DNA from: CAZKBP01 sp964551015
Lineage (GTDB): Bacteria; Bacteroidota; Bacteroidia; Cytophagales; Microscillaceae
NCBI GenBank assembly: GCA_964551015.1
Contig: CAZKBP010000013.1
Span: 62,001-126,000 of the forward strand
Direction: 5' to 3'
DNA: 64,000 bases
In this document: positions 24,569-32,049 of the stretch, piece after piece
How the letters are laid out: every line of letters begins with the position of its first letter
How positions within the stretch are numbered: the stretch's first letter is position 1
Notes under the pieces: model-generated
Told to the model about the DNA's origin: nothing
Database searches by the model: none
Seen by the model: the letters and a program-made list of their open reading frames with translations, nothing else
Translations under genes and position numbers: made by a program

Positions 24569-25732
24569 ATGAGTCTTATGAAAATGAATCGCCGAAATTT
24601 ATTGAAATCAAGCCTCTTGGCTGCATCAAGTGTGAGTTTATTACCTTCTATTGCACTGAGTAAACCACGATTTCAACCTCATGTACTGCGTAGCGCCTTG
24701 GTGCCTTGTGCTGAGCAAACGGAGCCAGAGTTTCTGAAACCCTATAAACCCGAGGTAAAAGCTCGTTTGTTAGCCAATGAAAATCCCTACGGCCCTTCAC
24801 CCAAAGCCAAAAAAGCATTAATGGCCAGTATTGACCAAAGCTTTATGTATCCGGGCAAGTCCATACGTACCCTCGTAGAGATGATCACTGAGGCCGAAAA
24901 AGTTACTCCTGACCATATTATGCTAGGAGCTGGCTCCACCCAAATCTTGATGGCTGCTTTCTTGGCTTATGGCCCCAAAGGCAAATTCGTAGTGGCAGAC
25001 CCTGGTTATATTTCTCGGGTCAAAGAACTAGATTTAGAAAAAGTGCCTCTGACCAAGGACTACAAGCACGATCTTTCGGCTATGGCTGCCCGAGTCAATA
25101 GTAAAAGCTCCTTGGTTTATATCTGTAATCCTAATAACCCTACGGGAACAGCCGTTGACCCAAAGACTTTGAAAGATTTTTGTGCATCGGTATCCAGCAA
25201 AACCCCCGTGATGGTAGATGAGGCGTATATTGACTATGTAGATCATCCTCAGGCAAGTACCATGATGGATTGTGTGCGTGAAGGGCAAAATGTGATGGTA
25301 ATCAGAACCTTTTCTAAGCTCCACGCTTTCGCGGGATTGCGTGTTGGCTATTGTGTAGCACAACCCGAGACGATTGAAGTCTTACAACAATTTCATACGC
25401 CCAATAGTCTCTGTATGACTTCTTTGGAGGGAGCCAAGGCTAGCTATCAAGATGAAGAGTTTGCCAAAATGGTCTTGGCTAAAACCCGAGAAGCCAAAGA
25501 CTTTGTCTACCAGACTTTGGAAGCACACGACTTTACCTACATTCCTTCTACCACCAATTTTATCCTATTTCCTCTGCGCATGAAGGGCGATGTATTTTTG
25601 GATAAAATGAGTGATGAAGGCGTTCAAGTGCGTCGTTGGGAGTTTGACCGCCAGCATTGGTGCCGAGTCAGTTTAGGCAAAATGGAAGACATGAAAACCT
25701 TTGCTGAGGCTTTCACCAAAGTAGTTGCTTAA
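24569..25732 (+). CDS. Tat-exported PLP aminotransferase, histidinol-phosphate aminotransferase family
   Basis: A protein of 387 residues. The N-terminus has the twin-arginine motif NRRNLLKSS (R8, R9) followed by a weak hydrophobic stretch and a likely cleavage near ALSKP, so the enzyme is exported folded with its cofactor. The fold-type I core is complete: NPNNPTGT (187-194), VDEAYIDYVDH with D217, and TFSKLHAFAGLRVGY with the PLP lysine K250. Sequence resembles HisC, but HisC is cytosolic, so a different extracytoplasmic amino donor is likely. It is followed 25 bases later by the amine oxidase, with which it forms an operon. The start could also be the ATG at 24578 or 24584. Confidence 0.9.
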   Translation: MSLMKMNRRNLLKSSLLAASSVSLLPSIALSKPRFQPHVLRSALVPCAEQTEPEFLKPYKPEVKARLLANENPYGPSPKAKKALMASIDQSFMYPGKSIRTLVEMITEAEKVTPDHIMLGAGSTQILMAAFLAYGPKGKFVVADPGYISRVKELDLEKVPLTKDYKHDLSAMAARVNSKSSLVYICNPNNPTGTAVDPKTLKDFCASVSSKTPVMVDEAYIDYVDHPQASTMMDCVREGQNVMVIRTFSKLHAFAGLRVGYCVAQPETIEVLQQFHTPNSLCMTSLEGAKASYQDEEFAKMVLAKTREAKDFVYQTLEAHDFTYIPSTTNFILFPLRMKGDVFLDKMSDEGVQVRRWEFDRQHWCRVSLGKMEDMKTFAEAFTKVVA

Positions 25733-25757
25733 TTTTTCCTGAACTGAAACCATCAGT

Positions 25758-27308
25758 ATGACCCGACGTGAATTTGTCCATCTAACTTCTCGCACCGCGG
25801 GGGCAGCTTACGCGGCCCTGAGTGCCTGGGGCTTTCTCCGCCCAGCTCCCGCGGAGGCATTTCATTTGGAACGAACGGACAAAACGAGCAAAGTGATCAT
25901 CTTAGGAGCAGGCTTGGCAGGAATGACTACCGCCTACGAGCTGCAAAAATTAGGTTATGAATGTACCATCTTAGAAGCCCGAGCAAGGGCAGGTGGCCGT
26001 GTGTGGACGATCCGTGGTGGAACTCAGGAAACCGAAATCGGAGGTGCTACCCAAACCGCCCAATTTGACCAAGGACTGTATCTCAACGCAGGCGCGGCAC
26101 GAATTCCTCATCACCACGAACTTTCTATACATTATTGTAAGGAGTTTCAAATCCCGCTAGAAGTATTCGTGAATATGAATGAGGCTGCCTACTTTTATGC
26201 AGAAGGAGCAGGCTCTTTATCCAATCAGGCCATTCGCATTCGCAAACTACACGCCGACCTGAGAGGCCATACCAGTGAATTATTAGCCAAAGCTTTGCAC
26301 GCCGAAACACTAGACGAAGAAATCACTAGAGAAGATGCTGAAAAGCTCATGGCTTACCTAAAAGCAGAAGGAGATCTGCAAGGAAATCTTAAGTACCAAG
26401 CTTCGGAGAGAGCTGGTTATGGTTTTACACGCCACGCCACCCAATCAGAAGACCCTGCACCGCCTTTTGCGCTATCTGCTATGATTGATTCTGGCTTACT
26501 ACATCCTGCCTTTGCCAATGTAGCTGAATATACTTATCACCAACAGCCTACCTTGCTACAACCAATTGGTGGTATGGATCGTATCGTGGAGGCTCTGAAA
26601 GAAAGGGTAGGCAAACAAATCACTTATCAGGCTAAGGTAGAAGAGATCTATAACGAAGCGGAGGGCGTAAGCGTCGTCTACAAGCAAGGGCAGGGCAAAT
26701 CGCAGGAGATAAAGGCTGACTTCTGTATCTGCACGCTCCCTTTACCTATTCTAAAAAACATGCAATCTAATCTTTCGGCAGATATTCGTCGTGCCGCAGA
26801 TTTTATTCCTTATATCAAAACGGGTAAGATCGGCTTGCAATTCAAAAGACGTTTCTGGGAGGAGGATGACCATATCTATGGCGGAATTAGTAAAACCAAC
26901 CAAGATATTACCCAGATTTTCTACCCTTCTTATGGCTTCCATTCTCCCAAAGGTGTATTAAAAGGCTATTATAATTTCCACGCGAGAGCAGAAGCGTTCG
27001 CCCAACTTTCTCCTCAGGCCAGAGAGCAAAAAGCTTTGGAAGAAGGCGGTAAAATTCATCCGCAGTATGCCAAAGAATTTGAAAATTCCTTTTCGTTGGC
27101 TTGGCATAAAATCCCTTTCAGTGAAGGAGGTTGGGCGGATTATAGCTCTGAGACGCGCAAGCGTTTTTATCCGGTGCTCCTCAATCCAGATGGTGCGGTC
27201 TACTTTGCCGGAGAACACACGACCTACCTCAATGCTTGGATGGCCGGAGCTTTTGCGTCGGCTCGGCGTACTGTTAAACAAATCCACGAAAGGGTACAAG
27301 CCCATTGA
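25758..27308 (+). CDS. Tat-exported flavin monoamine/L-amino-acid oxidase-like enzyme
   Basis: A protein of 516 residues. A twin-arginine motif TRREFVHL stands at the very start, so export as a folded flavoprotein is expected. The FAD-binding Rossmann motif IILGAGLAGMTTAYEL (about 47-62), the LEARARAGGRVW motif (72-83), LLQPIGGMDRIV, and the C-terminal FAD segment YFAGEHTTYLNAWMAGA are all standard for amine oxidases of the L-amino-acid oxidase/MAO group. It oxidises an amine or amino acid to an imine with hydrogen peroxide as by-product. It is translationally close to the aminotransferase upstream, so the two may work on the same nitrogen compound. Confidence 0.92.
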   Translation: MTRREFVHLTSRTAGAAYAALSAWGFLRPAPAEAFHLERTDKTSKVIILGAGLAGMTTAYELQKLGYECTILEARARAGGRVWTIRGGTQETEIGGATQTAQFDQGLYLNAGAARIPHHHELSIHYCKEFQIPLEVFVNMNEAAYFYAEGAGSLSNQAIRIRKLHADLRGHTSELLAKALHAETLDEEITREDAEKLMAYLKAEGDLQGNLKYQASERAGYGFTRHATQSEDPAPPFALSAMIDSGLLHPAFANVAEYTYHQQPTLLQPIGGMDRIVEALKERVGKQITYQAKVEEIYNEAEGVSVVYKQGQGKSQEIKADFCICTLPLPILKNMQSNLSADIRRAADFIPYIKTGKIGLQFKRRFWEEDDHIYGGISKTNQDITQIFYPSYGFHSPKGVLKGYYNFHARAEAFAQLSPQAREQKALEEGGKIHPQYAKEFENSFSLAWHKIPFSEGGWADYSSETRKRFYPVLLNPDGAVYFAGEHTTYLNAWMAGAFASARRTVKQIHERVQAH

Positions 27309-27455
27309 TTACAGATGGCACTCTGGGCGGTACGAAGATTGGCCTCGGCTGTTTGCTCTGTACCTCCGTACTCAGCTTAGGCAATTACCAAGTTAAAGGA
27401 TTGATTATCAAAACATTTTGCAGGAAAATCTTTTATCAATCAAGACAATTATTTT

Positions 27456-28418
27456 ATGAAACAACTTTACTTTTTTTGTACGCTTTTGATTTGTGCTATT
27501 GCTTCTCCGTTGCCAGCGCAGCAAGCCATGCCCGAAGTCAAAGAAATGACGGAGGAGGCTTACCAAGCTTTGAAAGAAGTCAAAATCAATAATTTGGAGA
27601 AGGATACTTATTTAAAATTGGAGACAGGCTTTATCCTAGACCGAGAAAAACCACCCTATCATTTCAAATTTAGTGATGGCTTAGAGCGAAAAATTTATCT
27701 CTACCAAATTTATGATACAAAAAATCTCCAACCGACGGGGCGATTAGTCGTCTATTCTACTGGTGAACAGACACATACCTTGCCTATTCCTCATCGTAAT
27801 ACCAAAAAAGCCGTTTGGGGACTCTATATTGATGATATCAAAGCTTATGATGAGGCCGCCGATGGTTTTTCTTCTTGTCTTGCTCTTATGCTCTCTAAAG
27901 AAGGGCAAGGCACGGTCAAAGAAGAAGAAAGTGAAGAGGAGGAAGAATATGAGTATTGCTTTCCTGCCGATGCAGAAGTAATGTTAGCCAATGGACAATC
28001 TAAGACTTTTAAGGAATTGGACAAGGGCGACCAAATCTGGGCTAGTACCCATGCTGACCAAGATTGGCAGGCTCAAGCTGTGCAAGAAATTACTGTGCAT
28101 TACGGTAATTTTTCGCTTTGGCGTTTGGTTCTTAGCCCCTCAGAAGTGTTGACAGCTTCGCAGGAAATACTTATTCTGGAAGAGCGCGCTTTGGAGGCCA
28201 CCGCGAATCATCCCGTCCTAACTCAGCGAGGTCGCTTGAGGATAGAGGAAATCCAAACACAAGATGTTCTCTACCTTTGGAATGCAGAAGAGCAGGCACT
28301 CCTACCCTATCAGGTGAGGCAAGTACTTCCTCACGTTCGCTCTGTCACAGAAGTTTACAACTTGAAATCGCCAGGTGAGGCTTATATCGTGAACGGCTTG
28401 GTGGTATTTGAGAAATAG
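27456..28418 (+). CDS. Secreted protein with C-terminal Hint (hedgehog/intein) domain
   Basis: A protein of 320 residues. A Sec signal peptide (MKQLYFFCTLLICAI, cut near PAQQA) precedes an unassigned N-terminal domain (about 25-150). An acidic linker (156-167, mostly Glu) leads to a Hint domain that starts at Cys168 in YCFPADAEVML, has KELDKGDQIW (186-195), the block-B motif TANHP (249-253), and ends VYNLKSP...YIVNGLVVFEK. The ending lacks the His-Asn pair that inteins use for Asn cyclisation, so only the N-S acyl shift and thioester chemistry (hedgehog-like or BIL-like) look possible. A secreted autoprocessing protein is the simplest reading; the N-terminal cargo is unknown. Confidence 0.85.
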   Translation: MKQLYFFCTLLICAIASPLPAQQAMPEVKEMTEEAYQALKEVKINNLEKDTYLKLETGFILDREKPPYHFKFSDGLERKIYLYQIYDTKNLQPTGRLVVYSTGEQTHTLPIPHRNTKKAVWGLYIDDIKAYDEAADGFSSCLALMLSKEGQGTVKEEESEEEEEYEYCFPADAEVMLANGQSKTFKELDKGDQIWASTHADQDWQAQAVQEITVHYGNFSLWRLVLSPSEVLTASQEILILEERALEATANHPVLTQRGRLRIEEIQTQDVLYLWNAEEQALLPYQVRQVLPHVRSVTEVYNLKSPGEAYIVNGLVVFEK

Positions 28419-28479
28419 ATTTTAAAGGAGAAACTTTTAAGGTCTGCCTCCCCCGACAGCCCTTGGGTTTGTGGCAAAT

Positions 28480-28523
28480 GCAACCAAGTGAGCTTATTCT
28501 AGCTCTGGTTGCACTTGTTTTTT
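28480..28523 (+). terminator. Terminator of the Hint gene overlapping the next gene's 3' end
   Basis: GCAACCA/TGGTTGC arms with a bulge enclose GAGCT/AGCTC, followed on the plus strand by TTGTTTTTT. It reaches 30 bases into the convergent propeller gene's coding end. Confidence 0.5.
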
Positions 28524-31217
28524 GGTAATCTTCCTCACCCTTCGGCTCCGGGCCAGCCAAGCTTTGAAGTAGCGCTCAGCTGGATTGAGGGAAAAAGCCA
28601 AGATAATATTCATCAATAATTTGAAGAGAGGAACTCCACCCGAAAATCGCTCCACGTAAGGCTCGATCAGCAAGACCAAGAATTCAAAAAGCGTGATAAT
28701 CGTGAGGATAGTCAGGAACTGCGACCAACGCCGCCCTCGCTTGGTTTCGTTATAATTGAAATAAAAAGACAGCAAGATCAAACTGACCATCACGCTAGTT
28801 TGTGTTACATAAAACCACCAAGTTTGCCAAAAAGGTGGCTCGACACGAAAGTAAAACCTAGACTCTTCGCTCACTTGTCCTAAGGCATTCAAGGCACGCA
28901 TTCTTAGAGCATAATTCCCAGGGGGCAGATGTGAAAAACTGACCTCGGGTTTAGTAACCCAATCCGACCAATTCTTATCAAAATTTTGCAAAAGATACTG
29001 ATAACGGGTTCGCTCTCCGCCCAGATAGAAAGGATGGGCAAGGCGAAAACGTAAATCAAGGGCTTCCACAGAATAATCAATACTTGGTTGGCGAAGTGGA
29101 TAAAAGCTCTTTTCGCGATCCGATAGCGTATGCACGGCTAGATCAGCTTTCTGAGAATAAATTCGGGGGTTCTTTGTGGTCAGATGGTAGAGTTGAGACT
29201 CGCTACAAATCCATAGACCTTGAGCTGAATTGATCGAGATGTCTTGTACGCGAGGAAGGAAATTCAGGAAATCAAACACGAAATATTGAGTAGTATCTAT
29301 TCCTTGTGCCTCCCAGCCAGATTCACCCCGCTCCCATTGATACCCGGTTTGATGATTGATAATCGTACGATTACTGGAGAGTTCATTTTTAGGTACTAGC
29401 AGGTCAAAAAATGGATTATAACGATAAATGCGATTCCAAGTATTCAGATACAAATATTTTTCCTTATGGAAGAACTGATTGGCCTGTCCATACGGATTAG
29501 CGATGGCAAAGGATTTCATCTGACGCTGAGGCCGTGCGGGGTCTACTCGGTATACATTTTTATCTCCACTCAGCCACAAATAGCCTTGAAACCAATGCAT
29601 AGCCAATAATATCTCTCCTGGGTCAAAAACGATCTTTTTTTTCCAGACGCCTTCGCTTGTCTTGTGTATTTGGTAAAGTCCTTTTTCCGTGGCTAGCCAA
29701 AACTTTTGTTCATTCTTCTGGTCTGGTAAGATGGCAAAGACTTGAACATCCGCGATGAGTGTGTCTACATCAAGTGCGCGGAGGCGATATAGCCCCACGT
29801 TACTAGCCACAAGCATTTCATCTTTGGAGACGGGCAGAACCCGCTGAACCTTCCCCCTAATGCCTGCAATGGGCCGGTAGGCATAAGCAATAGACTGGAG
29901 CGCGTAGATATTCTCGGGTGTTTTTTCAGGGGGAGCATCTTTGGGCATTTCTTGCGTGACCGTCTGCGGAACCCATTTATACTTCGCTTGCATCTCGGGT
30001 TGTTTTTTTCCAAAAACTTTCTTGATCAGTTTCCCCACTTTGGTTTTTTCCTTAGGCTCGTATACTTTGACTTGAACCCACTGAGTAGTTGGTTTTTTGC
30101 GTAGATTCCGCTTTACTTCTTGGTAGTCTTCCATTTTCTTGAGGTAAAACAAGCCCTGTGAAGTTCCTACATAAAGCGTATCACCGGTATGGTAGCTAGT
30201 ACTTACATTTCCCTCCAAACCATTGTAAGTCGAGAAGAGGCGCAAGGGCATTTGTAAATCTACCCGACTAACTCCTTGCCCATGTCCGAGCCAGAGGCCA
30301 ATTTGCGCGTCTAAACCCATGGACAAGATCTCATCATCGGCTAAGCCCGTCTGAAAATTAATCACTTCCTCGGTTTCGCGACTGTTTTTATTCACGATCA
30401 ACACGCCTCCCAGTCGTGTCCCTAAGGCTAATCGGTCATTGGGCAGGCTCAGGCCGTTCTCAAGATGGCAATGTCGAATATATGCCTGGCTCTCGAATTT
30501 AAAAGGCACCATTTTCTTCCCATCGAATACGTGAAGTTGAGAATCCTTGGTGCCCAAGAGCATGAGGCGTTCCGAGTAGGGAATGGCGGTCAATATATTT
30601 TGAGAGGCAAACTGCTCGATGGGAGCGATGGTATAATTCTGTCCAGCACGTTGGATCTGATGCAAACCTTGGGCTTGAATGGAGACAAAAACCTGATCCT
30701 GCATTTTGAAAATGGCCTCAAAGGGTTGATTGGCTGGTGCTCGGAGCGTCTCACGGACTTCGGCCCATTTTCTTTGCACCACAAAAATTTGTTCGGCACT
30801 CTTAAAGAAAATATCTTGCTGGCAAACGATGATTTGCTCTATTTCAAAGTCTCCTTGACTTTGCTCATACAATGCTTCGTAGCGAAGGCGACCGTCGGGT
30901 TGGAGCATCAGATAGCCAAAAAAATTGCGACCTCCCACGTACATTCGTCCTTTTTGTCGAGTATCTGGCGCCAGGGCAAAAACTGAGCCCGGCGTACGAA
31001 TGGTATCCCAAGAAGCCCCATTGAAAATATATACACCATAGCTTCCTCCCAGGTACATATGATCTCTGGCACCAGATTGAATGCTATATACGGTAGTGGG
31101 GGTAGGTATTTCGGGGATAGGATAATCTTGGATATACAGGCTTCCTTCTTGTGCAGAAACTAGCTGCACCCACAGGGAAAACAATCCTAAAAAGTAATAA
31201 AAGGGACTTAATTTCAT
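28494..31217 (-). CDS. Y_Y_Y/propeller sensor-like membrane protein without a kinase
   Basis: A protein of 907 residues. A signal peptide (LGLFSLWVQLVSAQ) leads to a large beta-propeller-like region with repeated phrases such as MYVGGRNFFGYL and LWLGHGQGVSRV. Next come a Y_Y_Y domain (RYQYLLQNFDKNWSDW, FSHLPPGNYALRMRALNALG) and a transmembrane helix (WWFYVTQTSVMVSLILLSFYF). In hybrid two-component or LuxR sensors a kinase would follow; here the rest is two further hydrophobic stretches (FLTILTIITLFEFLVLLI and LLMNIILAFSL) and a short basic tail. It has a sensor architecture with no visible output domain. Confidence 0.85.
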   Translation of the reverse strand: MKLSPFYYFLGLFSLWVQLVSAQEGSLYIQDYPIPEIPTPTTVYSIQSGARDHMYLGGSYGVYIFNGASWDTIRTPGSVFALAPDTRQKGRMYVGGRNFFGYLMLQPDGRLRYEALYEQSQGDFEIEQIIVCQQDIFFKSAEQIFVVQRKWAEVRETLRAPANQPFEAIFKMQDQVFVSIQAQGLHQIQRAGQNYTIAPIEQFASQNILTAIPYSERLMLLGTKDSQLHVFDGKKMVPFKFESQAYIRHCHLENGLSLPNDRLALGTRLGGVLIVNKNSRETEEVINFQTGLADDEILSMGLDAQIGLWLGHGQGVSRVDLQMPLRLFSTYNGLEGNVSTSYHTGDTLYVGTSQGLFYLKKMEDYQEVKRNLRKKPTTQWVQVKVYEPKEKTKVGKLIKKVFGKKQPEMQAKYKWVPQTVTQEMPKDAPPEKTPENIYALQSIAYAYRPIAGIRGKVQRVLPVSKDEMLVASNVGLYRLRALDVDTLIADVQVFAILPDQKNEQKFWLATEKGLYQIHKTSEGVWKKKIVFDPGEILLAMHWFQGYLWLSGDKNVYRVDPARPQRQMKSFAIANPYGQANQFFHKEKYLYLNTWNRIYRYNPFFDLLVPKNELSSNRTIINHQTGYQWERGESGWEAQGIDTTQYFVFDFLNFLPRVQDISINSAQGLWICSESQLYHLTTKNPRIYSQKADLAVHTLSDREKSFYPLRQPSIDYSVEALDLRFRLAHPFYLGGERTRYQYLLQNFDKNWSDWVTKPEVSFSHLPPGNYALRMRALNALGQVSEESRFYFRVEPPFWQTWWFYVTQTSVMVSLILLSFYFNYNETKRGRRWSQFLTILTIITLFEFLVLLIEPYVERFSGGVPLFKLLMNIILAFSLNPAERYFKAWLARSRRVRKITKKQVQPELE

Positions 31218-31395
31218 ATCAGGGCAAAAAATTAGCTTGTGCTTTCTTAGCTGATTTTATACAACTTTCGTGACAAATCTGACTGGCTTTGGATTAAAAT
31301 AATCTCTGATCTTACATGTTGTGAAAATGAAAAACTTGTGAAGAAGTCATGACCTGTTAAAAAATAATTCCCTGCTTTTGTTTGCTGTGTTCAGG

Positions 31396-32022
31396 TTATT
31401 TTCTACCAAAGTCTGCGGGAATTTCGCCCCAACCTTTGGTATCCCATTTGTAAATGGGGTTTTTATAGGTATTATTTTCTAGCCAAGCCAGGGCACGGTC
31501 TACTAATTGGAAAAGGGATTCATTTTTGGCATTACGAGCCAGCGTAGTTTTGATCTTTTTGTTTCTAACCCAGGCCATAGCCGTTAGTGAGTCGGAGTAA
31601 ATAGGAAGGTTATTCCCTAGTTTTTGTAGATGCGCTAGACCGTGTACGATGGCTAAGAATTCACCAATATTCTGTGTACCCAGTGGGAAAGGGCCTTGAT
31701 GGAAAAGTTCTTGGGCATTTCCCGTGATCACGCCTCGGTACTCCATCACTCCCGGATTACCACTACAAGCGGCATCTACGGCAATACTGGGGATGATTGG
31801 CTTGGTAGTACTTTTGAGCGTAGATTTGCTTTCAGTTGCTGATTTAGGAGCAGGGCGGGGAGGTGCCTGGCGAAAGGCCGCTTCGGCTTCGGCTAGCTGC
31901 TCGTAAGATTTATAGCGAGCTTGGGGGTAGCCATCAATCTGTGCTTTGCACTCAGCCCAAGTTTGAAAAATGCCTGTTTTCCTGCCTTTCCATACCACGT
32001 AGTACTTCTTTTTTTTTGCCAT
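31396..32022 (-). CDS. Ribonuclease H with N-terminal viroplasmin-like domain
   Basis: A protein of 208 residues. The N-terminus KKYYVVWKGRKTGIFQTW with KSYEQLAEAEAAF is the small viroplasmin/RNase H N-terminal domain that binds RNA-DNA hybrids. After a short Pro/Ala/Ser linker comes the RNase H fold with its acidic residues in VDAACSGNPG, NIGEFLA, YSDSLTA and IPADFGRK. The enzyme degrades RNA in RNA-DNA hybrids. The first motif has Ala-Ala where most have Gly-Ser; the acidic residue is kept. It starts 28 bases after the histidine kinase on the same strand. Confidence 0.92.
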   Translation of the reverse strand: MAKKKKYYVVWKGRKTGIFQTWAECKAQIDGYPQARYKSYEQLAEAEAAFRQAPPRPAPKSATESKSTLKSTTKPIIPSIAVDAACSGNPGVMEYRGVITGNAQELFHQGPFPLGTQNIGEFLAIVHGLAHLQKLGNNLPIYSDSLTAMAWVRNKKIKTTLARNAKNESLFQLVDRALAWLENNTYKNPIYKWDTKGWGEIPADFGRK

Positions 32023-32049
32023 CTCGGGTTGATATTGATTAGGGTAGAT

